Below, piece after piece: positions 57,905 to 64,000 of a stretch of DNA of 64,000 bases. Source of the DNA: Leptolyngbya sp. BC1307. Lineage in GTDB: Bacteria > Cyanobacteriota > Cyanobacteriia > Phormidesmidales > Phormidesmidaceae. The stretch lies in assembly GCF_002286735.1 (NCBI RefSeq), contig NZ_NRTA01000019.1:1-64000 (forward strand), written 5' to 3'. Each line of letters starts with the position of its first letter. The first letter of the stretch is position 1. A program made the translations under genes and the position numbers. The notes under the pieces are model-generated. The model was not told the origin of the DNA, searched no databases, and saw only the letters and a list, made by a program, of their open reading frames with translations.

Positions 57905-58009
57905 TCATGGCCCTGGGGCCTGCTGGTTAGTGAAGGAGGGTAGCGGTGCCTGAGATCATCAATCTATCACCTTGGATAGAGTCACCTATGAATATGACTG
58001 ACTAGGTTG

Positions 58010-59821
58010 ATGTTCGACATTATTATTGAGAAGGCAATGCGAAAATGGTCATTCAGAGGTATAGTTTCACACCGTCAACGGCCTAAGAAGCTGCGGCATA
58101 GTGCTAGCAGAGGCATCGATCAATCTCCGCTGCGCCTACATTTGTCTTTTTGGCTCCGGCTGCTGAGCGTGATGGCGCTCAGTGTGAGCTTATTGTGGGG
58201 CTCAGCCGCGATGGGTGTCACACTGCCCGGGGTCGAATCGGTGGTTTCGTCACCCGCCAATCAGTCGGATGCCCCCATCGATCCGGAGTCCTCTATAGGC
58301 GAAGCTCTGCTGACTGTCGGTCTCGATACGGTTGAAGCAGCGCCTGTTTATTTGGATGGTCGCACTGTCTTTTCGGTAGCTGCTGTGGACGGTATCTCTG
58401 CATCGGCCCGGGCCAAAGTTATTTCTCAGCGCCTGAAAGCCGTTGCCGAGCGGATTCAGAAAGAACAACCCCAGGTCAACTGGGAACCAGAATCTAACAG
58501 TCAGTCGCCGATCATATCGGTTAACGGCGATCCGCTGATGACGGTGACTGATGTAGATGCTCGCATCGCAGACTTTTCTCAGCCTAGCCTGCTGGCCGAG
58601 GAACTAAAACCTACTATTGAGCTTGCTCTCCAGCGTTATCAGCAGGAGCGTCAGCCCGAATATATCCGCCAGCAGGGACGTAGGGCTGTCATTGGCTTTG
58701 TACTGCTGGTGATCGCCAGTTTTGGCCTATCGCGGCTGCGAGCGTCGCTGGCAAGGAGATACCGGAAAATTCAAGGGGTGGATATTGTTGTCGAAGAGAA
58801 AGGACGGGCTGTAGCCCAGAAGGACTTACTTCAGCGCATTCTCCACAAGCAGTCTCGTAACCTGATTGCTTTCAGGCTTTGGTTTTGCTTTATTGGGCAG
58901 TGGCTGCTGTGGGGAATCGGCTGCCTGCTACTGCTGGGGCTGTTTTCCTACACCCGGCAGTGGCGACCGGGTCTGCTGAATATATTGGGAGTACCTCTGA
59001 AAATCGGCGCTATTTTTTTGGTGATCTACGGTCTGATTCGGTTTGGCCATGTTCTAGTGGATCGTCTGTTTTTCTTGGTGCAGGGCGGCGTTTCTACTCG
59101 AAAGCGATCGCAGCGCCTCGCTCTGCGGTTTTCGACCATTTCTCGCGTTAGTAAAAATGGGATAGCGACTCTCCTGATCGCCATCGGTGCACTTGCTAGC
59201 CTGTATCTGCTAGGGCTCAATCTAGCGCCGCTGCTAGCTGGGGCAGGCATCATTGGTCTGGCAATCTCTTTTGCCTCGCAGAACGTCATTAGAGACATGA
59301 TCAACGGCTTCTTAATACTGCTAGAAGATCAGTTCGGCGTTGGCGATGTCATTGTCGTTGGCGGCGTTGCTGGCTTTGTCGAAAATATGAACCTGCGCAT
59401 TACACAACTGCGTAACGAAGAAGGCCGATTGATTACGATCCCTAACGGTCAGATTGCTGTAGTCGAGAACCTCTCTAAGGAATGGTCCAGGGTAGACCTG
59501 ATGATTTCAGTCTCACTCAGTGCTGATATCAACGAGGCACTGGCTCTGATTGAATCGGTCGCTAACGATATGCACCAAAGCGATGAATGGTCGGAGATAA
59601 TTTTAGAATCTCCGCTTTTACTCGGCGTGGATCATCTCGATCACGTCGGGGCGACGGTGCGCCTGTGGATTACAACATTGCCGCTGAAGCAGTGGGATGT
59701 TGCCCGTGAGTATCGCCGCCGCCTAAAAATTGCGTTTGACCAAGCCAATATCGATATCGGCATTCCTCAACAGTCTTTACGGGTTCACCAAAACCGTCCT
59801 GTAGAAAAGGTACCTGCCTAA
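58010..59821 (+). CDS. Mechanosensitive ion channel, MscS family
   Basis: A 603-residue membrane protein. After a basic start there is a likely signal or first helix (WLRLLSVMALSVSLLWGSAA, about 48-67), then a periplasmic domain (about 70-215) and several membrane helices. The pore helix lies near LAPLLAGAGIIGLAISFASQ (about 405-424), followed by the MscS signature NVIRDMINGFLILLEDQFGV and the beta domain (about 440-505) with VVGGVAGFVENMNLRITQL. The preceding TTG at 58007 is also in frame, but the ATG is preferred. It probably releases solutes during hypo-osmotic shock. Confidence 0.9.
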   Translation: MFDIIIEKAMRKWSFRGIVSHRQRPKKLRHSASRGIDQSPLRLHLSFWLRLLSVMALSVSLLWGSAAMGVTLPGVESVVSSPANQSDAPIDPESSIGEALLTVGLDTVEAAPVYLDGRTVFSVAAVDGISASARAKVISQRLKAVAERIQKEQPQVNWEPESNSQSPIISVNGDPLMTVTDVDARIADFSQPSLLAEELKPTIELALQRYQQERQPEYIRQQGRRAVIGFVLLVIASFGLSRLRASLARRYRKIQGVDIVVEEKGRAVAQKDLLQRILHKQSRNLIAFRLWFCFIGQWLLWGIGCLLLLGLFSYTRQWRPGLLNILGVPLKIGAIFLVIYGLIRFGHVLVDRLFFLVQGGVSTRKRSQRLALRFSTISRVSKNGIATLLIAIGALASLYLLGLNLAPLLAGAGIIGLAISFASQNVIRDMINGFLILLEDQFGVGDVIVVGGVAGFVENMNLRITQLRNEEGRLITIPNGQIAVVENLSKEWSRVDLMISVSLSADINEALALIESVANDMHQSDEWSEIILESPLLLGVDHLDHVGATVRLWITTLPLKQWDVAREYRRRLKIAFDQANIDIGIPQQSLRVHQNRPVEKVPA

Positions 59822-59883
59822 CTTCTAGGGAACAGAAACGCATAGGCTAGCTGAGCTACCCTATGCTCTAAGCAATATCGAGG

Positions 59884-62280
59884 ATGCCTAAGATGAAGAA
59901 CGCCGAGCGCATTGTCTGGCTAGCGGCAGTCACCAACCAGGATGTTGAACGAGTGGGCGGGAAAAACGCTTCGCTAGGTGAGCTGATGGGGGCGCTGAAA
60001 CAAGCTGGCATTCGGGTGCCCGATGGATTTGCGATTACGGCTAGTGCCTACCGGGAGTTTGTCGCAGCCAATCAGCTGACGCCTCAGATCAAGTCTCAGC
60101 TTTTAGCCTGGGAAGAAGGTAAACAACCGCTGGAAGCAACGGGTAAAGCGATTCGACAACTACTGAGAAGGGCTGCGTTTTCGGAGGCGCTAGCGGGTGA
60201 GATTCGGCAGGCTTATCGAGACTTGGGCGATCGCTACGGCGTTAGCGAAGTTGATGTTGCCGTCCGCAGCAGTGCCACCGCAGAAGATTTGCCCGACGCG
60301 AGCTTTGCCGGGCAGCAGGAAACGTTTCTCAATATCAGCGGCGAAGACGAACTGTTGGAAGCTTGCCGCAAGTGCTTTGCTTCGCTCTTTACTAACCGGG
60401 CCATCAGCTACCGGCAGGAAAAAGGCTTCGATCATATGGGCGTATCGCTGTCGGTTGGCATCCAAAAGATGGTGCGTTCTGACAAAGCCTGTGCGGGCGT
60501 CATGTTTTCTATCGATACGGAGACAGGTTTCCCGGACGCAGTGCTGCTAACAGGTGCTTGGGGCCTGGGTGAAACGGTTGTTCAAGGGAGCGTCACGCCC
60601 GACCAGTTTACGGTTTTTAAGCCGCTGCTAGAGAACAACGCTTTGCGTCCTATCATCGAAAAGAAAAAGGGTACGAAAGCCAAAAAGATGATCTACGCCA
60701 CCGATGGTAATAAAACAACGGTGACGACGATCAACGCCAGCGGCAAAGAGCGAGAAGCGTTTGTTCTGAGCGATGAAGAGATTTTACAGCTAGCGCGTTG
60801 GGCGGTGCTGATTGAACAACACTACGGCTGCCCGATGGATATGGAATGGGCCAAGGATGGTGATACGGGAGAGCTATATATTGTTCAAGCTCGGCCAGAG
60901 ACGGTTCAATCTCAGCGGCAGAGCGGACTGCTCAAAACCTACAAGCTCAAAGCGTCGGGAACGGTGCTGGCTACAGGGTTGAGTATTGGGGGGGCGATCG
61001 CCGCTGGAAAAGTCTGCCGGGTTCTCAGCGCTAAAGACATTGACAAAGTAGAAGCCGGCAGCATTCTGGTCACCGAAATGACCGATCCTGACTGGGTCCC
61101 GGTCATGAAAAAAGTCGCCGGTATCGTCACCGACTACGGCGGACGGACCTGTCATGCGGCCATCGTCAGCAGAGAGCTTGGCATACCGGCTGTCATTGGC
61201 ACGGGCGATGCGAGCCGGGTACTGAAACCTGGACAAGAAGTTACGCTTTCTTGCGCGGAGGGTGACCAGGGCTATATCTACGACGGACTGCTCGCCTTTG
61301 AATCTGCTGATGTAGACCTTAGCGACATTCCTGAAACCAGCACCAAAATCATGTTGAATATTGCCAGCCCAGGAGTCGCCTTCGACTGGTGGCAGCTCCC
61401 GGCGGAAGGGATTGGTTTAGCGCGCATGGAATTTATTATCAACAACTTGATCAAGATTCATCCGATGGCGCTGATTAACTACGACGGGCTAGAAGACCGA
61501 GATGCCTGGCAGACCATACGCGATATGACTCACGGCTACGACGATAAACGCGATTACTTTGTTGACAAGCTCTCCCAGGGCATCGGTAAAATTGCCGCTT
61601 CTCAGTATCCTCACCCTGTGATTGTGCGGCTGAGTGACTTTAAGACCAATGAGTATGCCGATCTCATTGGCGGCAGAGACTTTGAGCCCGAAGAAGCGAA
61701 CCCCATGCTGGGGTTTCGGGGGGCAGCGAGGTATTATAGCGATCGCTATAAAGCCGGTTTTCTCTTAGAATGCCAGGCCTTGAAGAAAGTCCGAGAAAAC
61801 ATGGGTTTCAACAATGTCGTGATTATGGTGCCCTTTTGTCGGCGGCTAGAAGAAGCCGATAAAGTGCTAGATATTTTAAAAGAACAAGGATTAGAAAGAG
61901 GCCAAAACGGCTTAGAAATCTATGTCATGTGCGAGATTCCGTCTAATGTACTGCTCGCTGATAAGTTTGCCGAACGCTTCGACGGGTTCTCTATCGGCAG
62001 TAACGATCTTACTCAGCTAGTGCTAGGCGTAGATCGCGACTCCGCAGCGCTCGCCGACCTCTTTGATGAACAGGATGAAGCGGTAAAAATCGCCATTCGT
62101 CATGTCATTAAGGAGGCTCATAAAGCCGGTCGAAAAGTCGGTATCTGCGGCCAAGCGCCCAGCGACTATCCCGAGTTTGCTCAGTTTTTGGTAAAAGCGG
62201 GCATCGATTCGATTTCATTGAATCCCGATAGTGTGATGCAGGTGAAGCGGCGGGTCGCTGAGCAAGAGGCTCAGAAGTAG
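59884..62280 (+). CDS. ppsA: Phosphoenolpyruvate synthase
   Basis: Makes phosphoenolpyruvate from pyruvate and ATP (pyruvate, water dikinase). It is 798 residues, the normal length. The ATP-grasp domain has GGKNASLGELMGAL and VAVRSSATAEDLPDASFAGQ. The swivelling phosphohistidine is His424 in GGRTCHAAIVSRELGIPAV. The PEP-binding barrel has LGFRGAARYY, MCEIPSNVLLADKF and a final GSNDLTQLVLGVDRDS with GICGQAPSDYP (catalytic Cys). It stands alone 62 bases after the channel gene. Its own start is the ATG at 59884; a second Met lies three codons later. Confidence 0.96.
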   Translation: MPKMKNAERIVWLAAVTNQDVERVGGKNASLGELMGALKQAGIRVPDGFAITASAYREFVAANQLTPQIKSQLLAWEEGKQPLEATGKAIRQLLRRAAFSEALAGEIRQAYRDLGDRYGVSEVDVAVRSSATAEDLPDASFAGQQETFLNISGEDELLEACRKCFASLFTNRAISYRQEKGFDHMGVSLSVGIQKMVRSDKACAGVMFSIDTETGFPDAVLLTGAWGLGETVVQGSVTPDQFTVFKPLLENNALRPIIEKKKGTKAKKMIYATDGNKTTVTTINASGKEREAFVLSDEEILQLARWAVLIEQHYGCPMDMEWAKDGDTGELYIVQARPETVQSQRQSGLLKTYKLKASGTVLATGLSIGGAIAAGKVCRVLSAKDIDKVEAGSILVTEMTDPDWVPVMKKVAGIVTDYGGRTCHAAIVSRELGIPAVIGTGDASRVLKPGQEVTLSCAEGDQGYIYDGLLAFESADVDLSDIPETSTKIMLNIASPGVAFDWWQLPAEGIGLARMEFIINNLIKIHPMALINYDGLEDRDAWQTIRDMTHGYDDKRDYFVDKLSQGIGKIAASQYPHPVIVRLSDFKTNEYADLIGGRDFEPEEANPMLGFRGAARYYSDRYKAGFLLECQALKKVRENMGFNNVVIMVPFCRRLEEADKVLDILKEQGLERGQNGLEIYVMCEIPSNVLLADKFAERFDGFSIGSNDLTQLVLGVDRDSAALADLFDEQDEAVKIAIRHVIKEAHKAGRKVGICGQAPSDYPEFAQFLVKAGIDSISLNPDSVMQVKRRVAEQEAQK

Positions 62281-62345
62281 GCTACTCAGGGGGCGATCGC
62301 ACCAAATCTCAAAAGCCTTCTCTGAGAATCGCCTGCCTCTAAGCG

Positions 62346-63179
62346 TCAGTGCATCTCTAGCGGAATAGTATGAGCAGGGGCCGGAAAAGCCGTCTCTAGC
62401 GTCGCCAGTTCTTCGGCACTCAAAGCCAGGTTTAGGGCCGCGTAGTTTTGCTTTACATGCTCAATGCGACTGGACTTGGGAATGACGATCACATCGTCTT
62501 GGTGAAGTAACCAGGCGATCGCGATTTGAGCCGCAGTCACGTCCCGCTCCCGCGCCATTTTTTTGAGCGCCTGATTGTTGAGCAACCGGCCCTGCTCAAT
62601 CGGAGAGTACGCCATAATTGGAATTTTCTGTTGCCGACACCAGGGCAGTAAGTTTCGCTCAATGCCGCGCCGCGTCAGGTTGTAAAGCACCTGGTTAGTG
62701 GCGATCGCCTTTCCTCCCTCTAAGCGAACTGCTTCCGCCATATCTTCGGTGTCAAAGTTGCTCACTCCATAGCTGCGAATCTTGCCTGCTGCTTTTAAAG
62801 ATTGGAAGGCTTCTAAAGTTTCCGATAGCGGCACAGAGCCCCGCCAGTGCAAGAGGTAAAGATCGAGATAGTCTGTATTCAGCCGTTTGAGAGAGCGATC
62901 GCAGGCCGAAACCACCCCTGTTTTAGAAGCGTTGTGCGGATACACTTTGCTGACCAAAAAGACCTCTGAGCGGCGACCGGCGATGACTTGAGCAACGACT
63001 TCTTCCGCCCCGCCTTCCCCATACATCTCAGCTGTATCAATCAGCGTCAGCCCGAGTTCTAACCCATAGCGCAGCGCCTCTACCTCGCGCTGAAAATTTC
63101 GATTGCTTTCGCCCATTTTCCAGGTACCCAACCCTAGCGCCGGAATAGGTTGCCCAGAGGGCAGTTCAATTGTTCGCAT
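62346..63179 (-). CDS. Aldo/keto reductase
   Basis: An NADPH-dependent oxidoreductase with the TIM-barrel AKR fold, 277 residues. The catalytic tetrad is Asp48 and Tyr53 (LIDTAEMYGEGG), Lys78 (FLVSKVYPHN) and His111 (DLYLLHWRG). The cofactor region includes IPKSSRIEHVKQN near the C-terminus, typical of the 2,5-diketogluconate reductase-like branch. The natural substrate cannot be told from sequence. It is convergent with ppsA and transcribed in the same direction as the small peptide gene 53 bases upstream. Confidence 0.93.
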   Translation of the reverse strand: MRTIELPSGQPIPALGLGTWKMGESNRNFQREVEALRYGLELGLTLIDTAEMYGEGGAEEVVAQVIAGRRSEVFLVSKVYPHNASKTGVVSACDRSLKRLNTDYLDLYLLHWRGSVPLSETLEAFQSLKAAGKIRSYGVSNFDTEDMAEAVRLEGGKAIATNQVLYNLTRRGIERNLLPWCRQQKIPIMAYSPIEQGRLLNNQALKKMARERDVTAAQIAIAWLLHQDDVIVIPKSSRIEHVKQNYAALNLALSAEELATLETAFPAPAHTIPLEMH

Positions 63180-63232
63180 GGTTGTTTTACCTATCAGAGC
63201 TGATGATTAAGCCGCGATTACTCGGGCTGTGA

Positions 63233-63412
63233 TTACTCTGTGCATCCATCCACACAGGTGCCATTCTCGTTGAGTGACAGCGTTCTGCCGCTGAGCGGAA
63301 CATGGACAGGCGCTTGAGTCGCCTCGATAAAGGTGGCTTTTGTGCCGGGCTGAACTTCGCTGTTGCTACTCACATTTGCCTGAGGTTTCTTGATTGAGGG
63401 CTTTTTCATCAT
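63233..63412 (-). CDS. Small 59-residue protein with C-terminal Cys pair
   Basis: A short frame from the ATG at 63412 (a second ATG at 63409). The N-terminus is strongly basic (MMKKPSIKKPQ), the middle is polar (SSNSEVQPGTKATFIEATQ), and the protein ends LSLNENGTCVDGCTE. The final Cys-x3-Cys resembles the core of a modified peptide or a metal or disulfide site, but I recognise no family and see no maturation enzyme beside it apart from the aldo/keto reductase. The base composition matches coding DNA moderately. It may be a real small gene or a chance frame. Confidence 0.45.
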   Translation of the reverse strand: MMKKPSIKKPQANVSSNSEVQPGTKATFIEATQAPVHVPLSGRTLSLNENGTCVDGCTE

Positions 63413-63505
63413 AATGGTCGGCTTAACGCTATGGGCTGGTTAGTGTTCAATTTCACGGCTGTTTGCGCGTGATGGAGGTGGCGATCGCGAGCTAAATCAA
63501 TAGAA

Positions 63506-63527
63506 ATATCTGCCACATATCTGCCAC
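63506..63527 (+). repeat. Tandem 11-base direct repeat in an intergenic region
   Basis: ATATCTGCCAC occurs twice in perfect tandem (63506-63516 and 63517-63527), about 100 bases upstream of the last gene. Spacing of one helical turn suits a pair of binding sites for a response regulator or similar dimer, but chance duplication is possible. Confidence 0.6.
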
Positions 63528-63628
63528 TTGAAAGTTAACAAAACTTTATAACTTGCCTACCTTGGAAACTGTCTACCGGTGAGCTGCCAGCGGGCGGTCG
63601 CTTTTCGGATCTTGCGTTTTCAGAGAAT

Positions 63629-64000
63629 ATGCTCTTTCAAACTGTCTACAGTCAGCTTCTTGCCAATCGATCAAACGAACTCTATCGAAGACTTTTGCAG
63701 ATTTTTGTGTATCCCAGCATATGGGTAGCCGGGGCGATCGCATCCCTGACCTTTTTTGTACAAGATACGCTGGCATTACCCCCTGACTGGCGACCGGCGG
63801 CGCTGATTTTCTGCGCGGCGCTGCTGCCCTACAATCTAGATCGAGTACTGGATACGTTTATTCAAAAGATTCCAGACAGCAAAACCCAGGCTTTTTTTCA
63901 AAGACCTGCCGTGCTGCTGATTCTCCTCGGCGCAGCGGTGAGTACGGGCACTTTAATCTATCAGGCACCCCCATCAGTCCGCTGGGTGAGCTTAGGCGGG
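63629..64000 (+). CDS. Multi-pass membrane protein, 5' part, cut by the window edge
   Basis: An open frame of 124 codons from the ATG at 63629 to the right edge. It begins MLFQTVYSQLLANRSNELYR and has hydrophobic segments at about 28-46 (VYPSIWVAGAIASLTFFVQ), 56-67 and 93-110 (AVLLILLGAAVSTGTLIYQ). The loop LLPYNLDRVLDTFIQKIPDS resembles the Asp-containing loop in UbiA-like prenyltransferase membrane proteins (NLDRxxD), but the second catalytic motif would be beyond the edge. UbiA-like is a guess; that it is a real membrane protein is fairly safe. Confidence 0.65.
   Translation, partial: MLFQTVYSQLLANRSNELYRRLLQIFVYPSIWVAGAIASLTFFVQDTLALPPDWRPAALIFCAALLPYNLDRVLDTFIQKIPDSKTQAFFQRPAVLLILLGAAVSTGTLIYQAPPSVRWVSLGG

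Overview
The window is chromosomal DNA from a cyanobacterium. The evidence is phosphoribulokinase, a three-domain ferredoxin-NADP+ reductase (petH), an HHL1-like photosynthesis protein, a cyanobacterial-type TamB, and very frequent GCGATCGC (HIP1) octamers in and between genes. A hormogonium-polysaccharide-type hpsABC locus points to a motile, probably filamentous species. I cannot name the genus. I recognised no rRNA, tRNA or CRISPR array.

Layout. 1-157 is the 5' end of a transposase gene cut by the left edge. 181-11114 holds housekeeping genes: a cysteine desulfurase, a receiver-first histidine kinase, tlyA, pgsA, a CDF metal transporter, the tmk-holB-nudC operon, HHL1-like, and trmB with a CPBP protease. 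11394-17770 carries a very large TamB-type envelope protein and a secreted TPR protein. 17942-24423 has a lone response regulator, a GyrA-family topoisomerase subunit without a recognisable GyrA box, an ABC ATPase, an FHA protein and prk. 25157-28705 has petH, homoserine dehydrogenase and prmC.

28736-29874 is the most accessory-looking stretch. A 35-residue membrane peptide gene and a frameshifted second copy of it bracket a gene pair encoding a ribbon-helix-helix-like protein and an HNH nuclease. 29881-37721 is an operon on the minus strand: hpsA, hpsB, hpsC and two GspH-type pseudopilins, with a large imperfect inverted repeat just upstream of hpsA. rpmB, htpG and two glycosyltransferases follow.

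43101-47618 is a B12-dependent ribonucleotide reductase interrupted by two full-size LAGLIDADG inteins. The second splices directly before the predicted catalytic thiyl-radical cysteine. Next come an NfeD-like protein and two flotillin-like proteins, a SirB1-like protein, hisA, guaA, cbiD, moaA, an MscS channel, phosphoenolpyruvate synthase and an aldo/keto reductase. The right end has a 59-residue peptide with a C-terminal Cys pair and the start of a multi-pass membrane protein.

Functional links. prk and petH serve carbon fixation and photosynthetic electron transport. The hps genes, possibly with the two glycosyltransferases, suggest polysaccharide secretion and gliding. cbiD belongs to cobalamin synthesis and NrdJ consumes adenosylcobalamin, so DNA precursor supply here depends on B12. 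Gene names are inferred from motifs and family knowledge; no database search was run.
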